Of a stretch of DNA of 64,000 nucleotides, positions 22,095 through 33,769 are shown piece after piece. A program made the position numbers and the translations under genes. The notes below the pieces were generated by a model. The model was not told where the DNA came from. It did not search any database and saw nothing but the letters and a program-made list of their open reading frames with translations. This DNA is from Lantana camara. Taxonomy: Eukaryota > Streptophyta > Magnoliopsida > Lamiales > Verbenaceae. The DNA lies in NCBI GenBank assembly GCA_037501455.1, contig CM074858.1:97994001-98058000 (forward strand). The letters are read 5' to 3'. Numbering within the stretch: position 1 is the first letter of the stretch; every line of letters begins with the position of its first letter.

Positions 22095-23015
22095 CATGGT
22101 TCACCGGAACGGTCGCGGGGAACGGAACGGAGGCCACCGTTCCAGTTCCGTTGCAATGATGCGGAACGGACGCGGCAAAAACGCGGCCACTTCTCAAAAA
22201 GACGTATAAAATCCCAAAAAATTGTTTTAAAACTCATTTTAATTTCTAATTTTATATTAGAATCAATTAGTATTATATTTAGATTTGTTATATTTACTCA
22301 AATAAGAGATTGTACATATTCTTATAATGACTACCGAACCATACAATAAACATAGTTGTGTAACAAAAGGAAAGTTGTTCAACATACTACAATAGGAATG
22401 TCGAAATAGATATATAATGATACATTATTTATTAATAAGAAGTGGAATGACGGGGGGTAGAACATCAGAATTGTCTCTCTCTTCTGAGGAGTTTCGAACA
22501 TAATCACAGTATAAAATCTCTAAGTCAAAGAAGAAAATTCTGACGGCAACTTGATTGGATAAGAATCAAATATAATCACAGGTCTCTCTCCTGGCGTATA
22601 TATGAACTTGAGCACAATTCCTGTCAAAAAGCAGTAAGATTAAATTACTACAAACAGGCCATCTGTATTGAGTATAACTTATGCTCAACAATAGTTTCAT
22701 AGGAAGTAGAAACTAAATCTTCATTCCTCTACCAAATAGATAATCGAAACTCTCTGCCACTAATATTTGATTAGAAGTTTGCACATTATTATTCATCAAT
22801 TTCTTTAGCATATATACATTTTCATCTCCTTTTATTCCGCATTATACAGAGCAGCAACAGACATTTTCTTCTCTTTTTTGGCCGTTCCGTTCCGTTCCTC
22901 CGCTATAACGCCACGGGACGGCGTTCCAATGCAAAAAAACACCGTTCCAGGTTGATTTCCGTTCCATACCGGAACAGCGGAACGGAGACTGCCGTTCCCA
23001 TTCCGGCGAACCATA
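22095..23015. mobile_element. Non-autonomous hAT-like DNA transposon, 921 bp, inserted in LINE endonuclease
   Basis: It is flanked by a perfect 8-bp TSD GTCAGGGA (22087-22094 and 23016-23023). Terminal inverted repeats are CATGGTTCACCGGAACGG at the left and TATGGTTCGCCGGAATGG at the right (reverse complement), matching at 15 of 18. Both ends carry several GGAACGG/CCGTTCC subterminal repeats. An 8-bp TSD and subterminal repeat clusters fit the hAT superfamily. There is no transposase frame inside. LINE sequence joins cleanly across the empty site. Confidence 0.88.
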
Positions 23016-23023
23016 GTCAGGGA

Positions 23024-23800
23024 GGGTAAAATAGGACAATGATCGAAGCACGAAGCCTTAAGATGAGTAACATGCGAATTTAGAAAAATGGCCCACCACT
23101 CATCAGAAGCTACGGATCTGTGATGCCTTGCTCTCAAGGTGTTTGGTGTTGAGCAATTTCTTAACCAAGTGAAAGAAAAACCAGAGAAGCCTAGATCAGA
23201 AAGACCTATATCCCTTAAGGCATTAATGAAATCTACCATTTGCAAAAAAGTCGGATCATTCCCACTTTCTTTCTCCCCGTTATCCAAAATCTCATTAAAA
23301 TCTCCACTAACCAACCACAGAACATACAATTGAGAGTAAAGAGAGCGAAGAAGATCCCAAGATCTCTCTCTATTCTGACGTTCTGGATAGCTATAGAAGC
23401 CCGTGCATCTCTAAGAATCTTCATGAATATTATCAGCTACCAAGACATTAATATGATTCAGAGAAAAGCTTTGGAGAGATCCCGACGTCCTTGTGTCAAA
23501 GCAACGCAAGACCGCCACCCTTACTAACCAAATTGACACCAATACCATACATATCAAGTGGAAGTTTCAATCTTTCAATCCTCTACTACTTGCACGTAGT
23601 TTCAGAGAGGAATATAATCGAGGGATTATGGTCCCGAATAAGAGACTTGAGATTGTGAACTCGACAGGGATCGAGAAGAGATGAATGGTAGTGAAGCTAA
23701 TTACTTTGGTGGGGGCTGTTACCATAGGTGTGGAGAAATCTGAGATGAGGGCAGGGTTAGTCGAGTAGGATTGGGGGGGAGGGGTCATTTAAGTAACGTG
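23024..23800 (-). pseudogene. LINE endonuclease (EEP fold) remnant
   Basis: The minus strand reads LVSGDFNEILDNGEKESG, MVDFINALRDIGLSDLGFSGFSFTW and CFDHCPILPSL, the conserved second half of the apurinic-type endonuclease of plant L1 ORF2. The first half (about 23.35-23.8 kb) shows IRDHNPSIIFLSET and FYSYPERQNRE in shifting frames. The hAT-like element interrupts right after the HCPILPSL block. Confidence 0.85.
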
Positions 23801-24045
23801 GAGGAGCTGTTTTTGGTAGGATGTTATAGAGGAATTCTCCTTGTCTCGAGGGAAAGGAGAAATATGGTGTGTGAGCGAGGGGGACCGAAGACTAGTGGGA
23901 TTAGGAGTGGGAAATTGATTATGCAGAGGGAGTTTACCCTTATCGCTGGCTGTTAAGTTCTGGTAGGATTGGAGAGGATGAGTGCGGTTAGATTCAGAAG
24001 GGTTGCTACGGAATAGGAACTGATGTTCTTCTTGACAATCAATAC

Positions 24046-25100
24046 TAGGATGCAGGAATATATCTGATTATATGATGAGAATTGTATCTACACGGAGCAT
24101 GATTAGTCATTTATGATTGTGTTTCGTTGTATTGTGTAGTGATTTCCGAATTATATATTATTTTTATGGTTAAATGGTCAATTTAGTTTCACAACAATGA
24201 TTTCTCGTTAATTTAGTCTCCTATTTTTTTAGAATTTAATTTAGTTTTAAATTATAAAATTCCCAACAAATATGATCCCATATATTAATAAAAGTTAGAA
24301 AATTAATGGAATTGGCCAGGTGATTATCAAAATAACATATTAAAAGATTTTGCTTGTGTCAGAACCTCCATTTCAAACAAAACCTTAAATTTTCCTCTAA
24401 ATATTATCTAAACAAAACAAAAACAACACAAGTTAGCTATATCAAAACACACCAATAACAACCAATATATTGAATAATTGAAGTCCAGTTTCATCATACA
24501 CAATTACTATAATTTTAGCAACATCACAAAATTCAAGTCCAGTTTCAGCATAAAAATAAACCATATGCTACATAATTCAAGAACAGTTTCAACGTCAACT
24601 ATAAATATATTATATAATCTAAAAACAAAGAGTTTTATAAGCCAAAAAAGACAACATAAAATCATACTACGACACCATTTTAAAAGAACTACTTATTAGT
24701 CCTCATTATTATTTTTTTCTGAACAGATAGACTTTGCACAACTGCATTCAAGTTTCATCTTGTAACATACTTTCTCCCACTCTTGTCAAGTACTGGAACA
24801 CCAACCCCACTAGGTTGAGTACTTACACAACTTGTGGATTGAGATATTATAGGCTCTGGAGGTGGTTGATATCCTGGAGTAGGGATTATGATGATGGTTT
24901 CTTCAGGAATAGTTTATCTTGGTGGTGTGTGGCTAAATATAATAAAGCCAAGTCAATATCTCGTATCCTATCAGATCAAATCACAGCCGGTCATTTTGGA
25001 GCCATCTATTGGAAACACAACCATTTTTTATTGTTTTCAGATTAATAAACATAAGCTCCAACATGATTATTTCTACCAGATCCAACATGCAATGCAAAGA
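24046..25100. other. AT-rich intergenic stretch, no gene seen
   Basis: The left half is very AT-rich. The right half (about 24.7-25.0 kb) has a less biased composition. On the minus strand a short stretch reads SQSTSCVSTQPSGVGVPVLD followed by a KYVTR-like motif, faintly reminiscent of transposase C-termini. I cannot assign it, and the frame is broken. Confidence 0.4.
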
Positions 25101-25444
25101 AAGTAACACCGCCGTAAAGAACGCTGAGAACGCCAATGCAAGGTGCCAAGGAAACCGTCAAGATCCATCTATCAATCCAAAGGAAATCGGGGACAACACA
25201 AACCCCCAAGATCCAAAGGGTTAAGGTAAGGATGTTCCCCTAGATCCTCTTACCTTTAGAGTCCCTATCGGATCTGGATCGTCATTCCTTCAAACCAGAA
25301 ATGTTTCTTTCATTGCCGTTGTCGGAGTTCAACAAGGTGTAACTCCCCTCCTCCAGGGCTATATAGCAAGCACAAATCCTTTTCTTATTTTATAAGGAAT
25401 TGAAATCTACCATCTATCCCCCTCTACCATAGGGAGAGGATGCA

Positions 25445-27060
25445 ACTTCCTACCACTTTCCCTCGGAAGATAGCAAGGGTAGAAATGCCTGAAATGATCT
25501 CTCTCCAACTCCAAGAGATGTATACTCAATATGAGATCCGAGCGGCATAATACGCTTGGAGAAACTACGTAGCAGTTTTTGGCTTGATAAGTTTAACCAC
25601 TCGGTACTACCCTCAAATGATGGAATGGAAAGCCCATCCCTTGATGGTAGCTCAAGCCGCTCTGCAAGCTCAACCACCTCCACCGACACTTGCAAATGGC
25701 GCCCCCGCTAAAGATGGCCAAGTGCCTCCTAAGAAAGAAGGTAAAGGAAAAGCCACAGCCAACGCGAGGACCCCTGACGAGGAAGTCCATTTGTAGGCCT
25801 TAAAAAGGGAAAGTAAGAAGAATGTGGAAAGTCCTAATGTGCTCGATGTTGTTCAAAATCAGCTAGAGAGCTTCCAGGAGTTGGTGGTACAACTCTCTCG
25901 AGCAAGGTCTCAAATGCCCAAAGAAAGGGATGACAGACCTTATACCAGTGACGTCCGCCGATAGTGCGATAGAATCCTCAAAGAAGGTGTGAAGAGAAAA
26001 TTTTACGAGGATCATAATGTTAAAGGATATTAGCCCCACTGTAGAGGGATTCACCCCTCGTGAATGAGGTACTGATTGCTCAAGCTGGCGGCGGGAAAAT
26101 TCCAACGTTTATAAACCACTATGATGGAATCATTTACCCCCGAGGAACACTTGGATCATTTCTAGCATTAGATGTACCTTTATGAGCATTCAAGCCATTA
26201 TTGAACTAAGTTTTTATCACTTACCTCACAGGGATCCCCAAGATTGGTACAAAAGGTTGCCTCTTTAATCTATTAAGGGATATAATGTTCACACGAACGC
26301 GTTCGCCAATCACTTCAACTCATTCAAAGTTCCGAACACTGAGAGCTACTATCCTATACGATTTTACTCAGGACGAGGCAAATCCTTAAGGAATTTCTTA
26401 GGCCAATTTAATAGAAAAGTACTACAAGTGAAACGTCCTTCGATTACTATCTTGGTCCATGTCCTGTTCAAATCTCTAAACCATAAGTACCCTATCAGCA
26501 AGAAGTTGCTGAGGCCATCGTGGAGAGAGGGCCTAAATCACTTGTTGATATTCGAAGGATTCTTGAGTCGTTCTTTGAGCTCAAAGATATGTATTGAGCT
26601 GAGGGCCCCAAAAAATTAGAGTCATCCTAAAAGTGATAGACATCATAAATGCAACGGTCGAGATCGCAAAGAGGGCTCTTCCCCATTTTGAAAATTTGAT
26701 GGAGAATACATTTTCCTTAATAGAACCGTCTCGGAGGTTTACTCTTTGGAAGACAAGAAGTTATTCAAGAAACCCCACAAACTAAGAGAAATCGAGGCTC
26801 AACAATAGTTGGGAAAGTACTACGCGTTTCATAAATAAAAAGGTCATGATACTGATCAATGCTTTCAACTGAAGAATGAATACAACGCATTATAGCTGGG
26901 GAACACCTCAAGGAATTTGTTAGGACCCTTGAATATTATGATGAGCAATTTCAAGAACGCGAGTGAGTCCCTCGGAGAAGTAGATCTCAATCTAAAGCTC
27001 TTGGAATTGTCACCCAAGAGAAAAGAGTTGGGGCAAGCTGAAGGCTCCCTTGATTGAAAG
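25445..27060 (+). pseudogene. Tat gag remnant (plus-strand copy)
   Basis: Broken frames correspond to the intact Gag. MISLQLQEMYTQYEIRAA matches the LTTQQLRALYAQCEVQAA region. Others are AQPPPPT (25670), FANHFNSFK (about 26310) and GKSLRNFLGQFNRKVLQVKRPS (about 26380-26440). A degenerate knuckle region lies near 26830-26870 (YAFHK...GHDTDQCFQ). Stops occur every 50-150 bp. No function. Confidence 0.8.
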
Positions 27061-27256
27061 CACTCTTTTCACATTAATTCACATAATTTTTGGGGGGCCT
27101 GCTAGAGGAGATTCACGTGCGTCAAGGTGTCAGTTCGTTCACAACTATAATCAAAATCCCACAGTGCAGAAATAAGTTTATGCTATCAAGAAAGGAGAGG
27201 CTCCGAGCTGTGAGGCCAATTAAGTTATAGGGTTTAGTGATAAGGATTTGGATCAT

Positions 27257-27820
27257 ATTGTAACACCCCATGGGATCGGTTAAAACTCTGACTGCCCCAT
27301 GGTGGTTAGCATTGATATTCACACCCACTTTGTAAGGAGGGTTCTTGTGGATAATGGTATTTTATTGAATGTTCTTTCCCATGCAAATTTTGTCAAAATG
27401 AATGCTATAAATGTGCTCCTCAAACCTCTTAAAACAGCACTCATAGTCTTTGGATGGTCTAAGATGTTACCAAGAGGAAAAGTGAAGTTGGTCACTTCCT
27501 TGGGTCTGGCTCCACAAAGGAAAACCCTAATGCTGACTTATGATGTGGTTGATATTGATATCCCCTATAAGATAATAATAGGGCAAACAACGTTGGCCGA
27601 CTTCAAAACAATCATCTTTACCTATCATCAAAAGCTAAAATTTCCTACCCCACAGGGAGTTTTGGAGGGAGTGTGCAATGTCAAGGAAGCATGCAAATGT
27701 TATCTGCTATCCTTCAGAAAACCCAAGGTAGAAGTAGTTTTCCAACAAGGCTTAAACAAGAAAGCTATGGAGTTTCCCTACCTTAATGAGGATGGTCCTC
27801 TCAGGAGAGAGCGAAGCTGA
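27257..27820 (+). pseudogene. Tat protease remnant (plus-strand copy)
   Basis: An open stretch of about 170 codons reads MVVSIDIHTHFVRRVLVDNG, then PYKIIIGQTTLADFKTIIFTYHQKLKFPTP. This is the aspartic protease region of Tat elements. The active-site triplet is D-N-G instead of D-S-G, and the downstream hydrophobic loop is altered. The length of the open frame is probably chance survival. Confidence 0.85.
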
Positions 27821-28099
27821 ACAAGAAAAGGAAGAAAAAGAAATGTCTGAGTGAACTTGGAGTGTCATTGCTCTAAAAACAAAAGGCGGGCCTCTCGGGA
27901 CCTATCGAAACATCTACCTCATATGATAGCAGCTCCTGCGATGATTCCCAAACAGAAAAAACTAACGAGCTTATATGGAAAAGCGTGCTCTCAAGGCTCC
28001 CAGGCCGGAGATACTCGTTGAACCTACTGAGGAATTATTAATTGTTGAACTAGAGCCTGGCAACAAGGACAAGACAATGTAAACAGGATCTGGGCTCAA

Positions 28100-28900
28100 C
28101 CGTCCCTTACATCTCCTGATGATAATTTTTATGGGAAAACAAGGATATATTTGAATGGAAAGCATCAGAACTCACAGGCACTGGTCTGAACTTAATCGCG
28201 CATAGGCTAAATGTCGACCCCGCCTTCAAACCTATTAACCAAAAGAAAAATAGGGGCCATCGATGCTTAGAAGATCAGGGTCAAAGAAGACGAAGTAACA
28301 AGCTCCACGATGCCAAGTACATCGAAGAAATCCTTTACCCTGAGTGGCTTTGGAATGTTGCCCTAGTTCCCAAGAGTGCCAACAAGTGGAGGATGTGTAA
28401 CAACTTTATCGATCTGAATAGGGCATACCCAAAGGATCCATATCTACTGCCCAGAATAGATCAACTTATTGATTCCAAAACTGGATGCGAGTTGATGAGT
28501 ATGATGGATGCCTTCGAGGACTGCTATTAAATCTTTATAGCCCCTGAAGATCGACCAAAGACATCCTTCATTATTCATATTGGGATTTGTTACTTTCTTG
28601 TCATGCCTTGTGGCATGAAGAAGGCAGGAGCTACATATCAAAGGCTCATTAACAAGATGTTTAAAATAGAAATTGGAAAGTCCATGGAGGTATATGAGGA
28701 TGATATGATAGTCAAAAGTTAGAAACAACACTCTCACTTAGAAGATCTCAAAAGGACCTTAGCATCCTGAGGTCATATGGAATGAAACTCAACCCATAAA
28801 AGTGCACGTTCAGTGTCTGAGAAGGTAAGTTCTTAGGACACCTGGTCAGCCAACAAGGGATTGAGGCGAACCTGAAAAAGATTGAGGCTACCATGGACAT
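28100..28900 (+). pseudogene. Tat reverse transcriptase remnant (plus-strand copy)
   Basis: Blocks NKWRMCNNFIDLNRAYPKDPY, CELMSMMDAFEDCY, KTSFIIHIGICYFLVMPCGM and the catalytic box reading YEDD (about 28691-28702, normally YVDD) are recognisable. Stops and frameshifts are frequent (for example TAA at about 28527). It corresponds to residues about 1090-1260 of the intact Tat polyprotein. Confidence 0.85.
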
Positions 28901-28979
28901 TCTCTCCCTAAAGAATCTTCGAGAAGTTCAAGTGCTGGTAGGGATGATAATCTCCCTAAATAGATTCATCTCTCGATCC

Positions 28980-29516
28980 GACGATAGGAACTTACCCTTC
29001 TTCAAGGTCTTTTGAGATGGAAAGAACTTTGCATGGAAAGATGAATACGAGAAAACCCTACAGGATATGAAGGTTTATCTTTTGAGCGCTTCCTGATTAG
29101 CCAACCAACCATAAAAGAAAGGCTTTATGCGGTGAGCATACAATTGGTGACTATTAGGGACAAGAAGGATTTGCCTATCTATTAACTCAGCAAACCCTCC
29201 AAGGAGCTGAAAAGAAATATTTGGAAATTGAGAAGTTCGCCTTGGCTCCGATCAATGCCTCACGAAAGCTGAGGCCCTACTTTCAAGCCCATTCAATAAC
29301 AGTACTCACGAATCAGCCCTTAAAGTAAGTTTTGACAAAGTCGGATGCCTCAGGGAGCCTGATTAAATGAGAAATGAAATTGGGTCCATTTAAGATTTTG
29401 TTCGAGCTAATACATGCCTACGTGATCGTAGATTTATTGGTCGAGTTGTTTAATCTTGACGCACTAATAGAGAAATCCCAAGACTTGTGGGTCCTTCATA
29501 TAAATGGATGCTAGAC
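28980..29516 (+). pseudogene. Tat RNase H remnant (plus-strand copy), cut by insertion
   Basis: It contains the FFKVF, KKYLEIEKFAL and RKLRPYFQAHSITVLTNQPLK blocks of the gypsy RNase H, then the start of the second RNase H (WVLHINGC). There the 3.25-kb insertion interrupts. Coding continues at 32773. Confidence 0.82.
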
Positions 29517-30710
29517 TATTGGAATAGTGCCCTAGAAGGCTAATTCGACATAATCCATTTTGGTACTTTCTTTATATCACAGATAATCTTTAAATAATAG
29601 ATGTATGATATTGATCATAGGCAAACACTTTATATGAAATTGTGTGTTTTGTGTGTTTCCTATTACGTGCGCATGTATTAGAACTCCCCTCATCCATCAG
29701 GTCGTTAGGGACTTTTTGGTTAGGTAAATGACACATGAAACAAGCCCAAACTCAAGTTGGAGTAGAAACTACTCCAAGTTGATGAGCCTAATGAACTGTG
29801 GGAGTGTCAATTAGGCTCAATCGAGGCTTACTTGTGGGATTGTGTCCTTACGAAGGATCACCCAATTTCATGAGGTGTAAAGTGCATAAGCTGATGCATA
29901 CATAATACATGAGGCTCGCTAAGAGAACGAGTACACTGAGTTGTCCCTCGTGACAAGACTCCTAAATAGGAAAGGAAGTTTCCACTTCTAGAAGAGAAAA
30001 CTTCCAGATTAAGAAACATCTCACATGTCAATGGAGTGAGTAATTAATCCTTTAACTTGAGATTCTATTGATGTCTCGTGTGAGCAAACTAAGTAATTTT
30101 AGATATAGGTCTAAAAGGGGTAGCTCGAGACAACTGAAGTATAACTTATGTCGGGGTTACAAAAGTGGCACATGGAGGCATGTGAGAATCAATAAAGGAC
30201 CTACACTTGTTTAAGGCAGAAAATGTCGTATTGTATAAGTCATTCACATACCATCCCAAAACCTTCGGCGGAGGTAGTGGATCAAGACATGAAGAAAAAT
30301 GTTTGTTGGATAAGATCAAATGGATATGAAACGAACTTAGCTCTAAGATTAAGATTAATATGGCTCTCATTATTCCCATGCCCTATGCCTTAATCGAGAG
30401 ATAAAATAGTAGGAGGATTACATCTCATGGATGTCACTGACAGAAAGGTTATTTCGATTTAACTCGTTTTTCGGGTAGGGGTTACACACCTGTTGCTAGA
30501 CTATGTTCCTGATATCTGTGAGTTAATTAACTAATTAGGCTCACTGCTAACTAAATAATTAACCTACAGGGTCACACACAAATGCCAAATTCAAAGAGTA
30601 TTGTTGGAAAGATCAAATAATTGATCGAAACGAGACCACACATGTAAAGTACACATGTGGCACGGGAGCATTTATTTGGGCGCATGGAAATGAGAAATTG
30701 GACCATGTAT

Positions 30711-30850
30711 TAATTAATTGGAGAATTAGTTATAAAGTCCAAATATAATTAATTGGAGAATTAATTATAAAGCCCAAGTATAATTAATTAGAGAATTAAT
30801 TGTAAAACTCAAATATAATTAATTGGAAAATTGATTATAAAGGGCCATTA
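30711..30850. repeat. Tandem repeat, four 35-bp units
   Basis: Units beginning TAATTAATTGGAGAATTA and ending AAAGCCCAA start at 30711, 30746, 30781 and 30816. A fifth partial unit is split by the solo Tat LTR and continues at 31718 (AATTCTAAAGCCCAA). Confidence 0.88.
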
Positions 30851-30855
30851 GAATT

Positions 30856-31717
30856 TGATGAGACCAAAATACAGTTGAGCCACGTATACTACACATGTCC
30901 CGATTAAAGCGTGACACCGAGGCATCTTCTGGCTCTTATCTTAAAGCGCCCCCTCGAAATTAACTGTTCCCCTCGAAGGAGCAGCCATTCCCTCCTCAGA
31001 AAGAATCCTAGCCTTCTCCCGAGCCAGCAAACAAGGTTAAATATACAACTACAGCATGGCCCTCGAGGTCATCTCAGAGTTCACGGTCGAGATCACTCCT
31101 TGGCAATAAGGGCAAAGTTATTCCCACAATGCCATCGCTTTGTGCCTAGGCATCCCCCCGGACCTACGAGCCTCCAAAGCTTATTATAAACCCGAGCGTG
31201 ATTGGCCCTCGGTAACAACCCCAAAAGGCTTTCTGACAAACAGTACACCAATGCGCACCTGCCACTGTTGTCCGCCACCAACCATTTTGCAGGATATTGC
31301 AGGAGGTTCTTCTCAGGAGCTCCTCATCACGCCACGTGTCTAGGGCAACACCCATACAGGACTACTTGGTGATAAATTACCAAAGGGCCCTGACACTCAC
31401 CTATAAATACTGAGAATTCTTCAAACTCTATAAGCAAGCTTCATACATTTAAGCTCTGTTTTACTTTCATCTTCTTCTTCACCGGATACTAACTTAAGGT
31501 CGAAGAGCCAAACTGGGTCTAAACCCCTCCCCCCTCCCCCCCTCCCTTCCATTTCCCCAGCTTGGCCTTCTAACATTTCTAGCGTGCTTTCTTCCTAGCA
31601 GGTAGAACCCGCTCATTCCGGCGACCCTCGTCTGAGATTTGATCCCTATTTCCCTATCTAAATAAATTCTATAGTGTTGGAGTTTGCCATATGCCCATAT
31701 CGGATCAAACCCCATCA
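30856..31717 (+). repeat. Solo Tat-type LTR (862 bp) with exact TSD
   Basis: It starts TGATGAGACCAAAATAC and ends CCCCATCA, and is flanked by perfect GAATT repeats (30851-30855 and 31718-31722). Shared blocks with the LTRs of the intact Tat element (read on that element's minus strand) are GCCACGTGT, AGGGCAACA, CCAAAGGGCCCT, a TATA box CCTATAAATA (about 31399), GAGCCAAACTGGGT and CCCCAGCTTGGCCTTCT. No internal sequence follows, so it is a solo LTR formed by recombination. It contains a C-rich run at 31527-31545. Confidence 0.92.
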
Positions 31718-31797
31718 GAATTAATTCTAAAGCCCAACTCAGAATAAAGAAGACTAATAAATAATTAATTATTAATTAATTATTAATTAAAATTGAC

Positions 31798-32155
31798 ATT
31801 ATTTATTTATGAAATAAATATTACTTTATCTTATTTTATTTGTTTCAGAAATAAATGAAGGATATTATCATCCTTATTTTAGAAGTAAAGGAAAAGATAT
31901 TGTCTTACGTTATTTAAGAAATAAGTGACAAAATAATATCAAGACTTAGTTATTTATAAAATAAATAATTGAAATAATTTCAAGTTGTTATTATTAGCAT
32001 TTATTTATGAAATAAATACAAAGATAATATCAAGTTGTTAGTATCATAAATATTTATTTATGAAATAAATAAATGGATAATATCATTAAATATTTATTTA
32101 TGAAATAACTAATAGATAAAGTCATAAGTTATTTACTTATGAAATAAATAATTAT
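31798..32155. repeat. Tandem array of AT palindromes
   Basis: A near-palindrome of the form ATTTATTTATGAAATAAAT recurs about nine times, roughly every 40-50 bp, with degenerate middle copies. The spacers often contain GATAATATCA. Each unit could fold into a short hairpin. Confidence 0.75.
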
Positions 32156-32772
32156 GAGATAATATCCTAAAGTATTAGTATAATTATATTAATTAATAAT
32201 ATGATTATTAATTAATGTATCTTAATTCTCTCATTAAATAAAATAAAGTTGGAGAAGAAAAAGAATCTTTTTCCTCTCTCTCTCTCGAAGTTAAGTTTCT
32301 TCTTAGATAAAAGAGAAGAGTTTTCTCTCATTCTTTTCAGACTGGCATTCGTGAAGTGTCATTCTTTCTCAGCTCTAACCCGTAGTAAAGATGGAGCTTT
32401 TAGTTTGAAGATCATGTGTGAAATTGGGTTTTAACGGGAAAAATTTCTTGCTTTCTTTATCTCGTTTCTGTTTCTTCAATACACAGATTATAGTACTACC
32501 ATACTTAGTAATCTGATTTGTACCTAGGACAGGTGTGAATACATTCTAGAGGGTTGCTTGTTTGATGTCTCAAAGAAAGAAACCAATCAAGGAACGGGAT
32601 ATTCATTACCGCATGAAGAACTTTTGAGGGTGGCTCAAAACGTTTCAAGAAAGCTTCTAGTAAAGTAAGTTACTGAGAAACTTGAGTTTCAAAATAAAAA
32701 TTGCAAGTTGATGATATCTTGCAGGAAAAATTTTAAATTTCTGCTACGTTTTAACTCGTTTTTCCAACATAA

Positions 32773-33440
32773 TAGACCTCCTAAGGGGGAGGAGTAGGGA
32801 TAATACTCCTAAGAGACCCAGAAGGGATTAAATTAGACTATACGATCAAACTAGACTTCCAGGTCACCAACAAGCCAGATAGAAGGGTCTTATTACGAGG
32901 CTTGAGAAACCACCATGATTCAATATTTGAATTAAACGCAAGAAGCCATATCTAAGTTCAAAGTTTCATGTTAAACTAAGTTCCCGAGCAAAAAATGAAC
33001 AAGATGATATGCTCTCTAAATTTGCTTCAGCCTTGGGTGGATCAGGGGATAAACCCATTAATTTCTTTAAAACTAAGGAACCCCTCATAATAGTCAGGAT
33101 TCCAGCGAAAGAAGTGAAAACTATTGATCCTGCCGAGCTATCTTAGCTCGATCATTTTGTGAGATTCTGTAAGGATGGAACAACCCCAATGGTCAAACTG
33201 GTAGCTAGGAAAAGCAAAAACAGAGCTCTAAGGTTCGCTCTTGATTGCAAGGGCCGCCTCTTCAAACGATCATTTCAAGAACCCCCCCATGAGATGATTG
33301 AGGCCTTCCCAAGATAAGGAAGTACTACAATACATTCATAGTGGGAGTTTCAAAAACCACTCTATTGGACGCTCATTAGCCAAGAAAGTTATGAGGAGCA
33401 GATTCTATTGGACCAATTTGCTTAAAGATGTCGTCAGTTT
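32773..33440 (+). pseudogene. Tat second RNase H and integrase N-terminus remnant (plus-strand copy)
   Basis: It resumes with GGGVG, LDYTIKLDFQVTN, then SKFASALGG and FRDG-like blocks. LFKRSFQ and a broken integrase zinc region (SGSFKNHSIGRSLAKKVMRSRFYW) follow. Homology to the intact Tat pol fades around 33430-33450. The catalytic core of integrase is absent. Confidence 0.8.
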
Positions 33441-33769
33441 ATCTAGGTTCCACAATAATATTCCTCAATAACCTGTAACCATCTGCATCGTCTTGTCTTT
33501 TTTACGGGGATCTAACTTTATATTTAAGAATTCTTTTATGGGTTTAATGCGCGTCTTGATTCGCAAAGTTTTGAGAGCATATTTTTCTCCCTATCTACTT
33601 CTCTGATCGGGAATCATCCTCGAGGATTTCCTCAGACAAGGTCATTTTAAAAGGACCCAAAGGTCTTGTCTTTTGTTTTCGAGCGATGACGCTCCAGGTT
33701 CTTTGGAACCTTTCATTTTTTTTTTTTTTTATTTAGTTTCGCTCTCTTCCTGTATGGGTCGTCTTCATC

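Larger units (their letters stand above)
15078..24033 (-). mobile_element. L1-like LINE, minus strand, interrupted by three insertions
   Basis: On the minus strand the order is endonuclease (about 23.8-22.9 kb), RT (about 22.1-17.3 kb with a gap), zf-RVT (about 16.9-16.2 kb), RNase H (15.7-15.1 kb) and a poly(A) tail (15078-15094). Flanking repeats GACGATCAATAC (15066-15077) and GACAATCAATAC (24034-24045) match at 11 of 12 bases and look like the TSD. This fixes both ends. Subtracting the solo LTR, the hAT-like element and the rps12 piece leaves about 4.3 kb, shorter than typical plant L1s. Most of ORF1 is missing, so the copy is probably 5' truncated. All frames are broken. Confidence 0.88.
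29517..32769 (+). mobile_element. LTR-like insertion (probable large solo LTR, copia style), containing a nested solo Tat LTR
   Basis: The outer ends read TATTGGAA (29517-29524) and TTCCAACA (32762-32769), perfect inverted ends apart from one base. The sequence after the start (TAGTGCCCTAGAAGG) resembles copia-type LTR starts known from plants. The Tat RNase H frame is interrupted between 29516 and 32773. TAGAC occurs on both sides (29512-29516 and 32773-32777) but three bases beyond the right end, so the TSD is uncertain. Without the nested 867 bp it is about 2.4 kb. I see no coding domains, primer-binding site or polypurine tract, so a solo LTR or non-coding derivative is likely. Orientation is assumed. 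Confidence 0.6.
25100..33470 (+). mobile_element. Tat-lineage Ty3/gypsy element, plus strand, heavily decayed, lacking 3' part
   Basis: Degenerate Gag, protease, RT, RNase H, second RNase H and integrase N-terminus occur in order. They align with the intact Tat element at 47599-53790 (opposite strand). Many stops and frameshifts are present. The integrase core and 3' LTR are missing: homology ends near 33430, where a minus-strand copy of the same family begins. No clear 5' LTR is seen before 25.1 kb. A 3.25-kb insertion (29517-32769) splits its RNase H region. Confidence 0.85.

Noticed and set aside
30146..30379. 77-codon minus-strand frame in the LTR-like insertion
   Set aside because: No recognisable motif or context; it probably occurs by chance.
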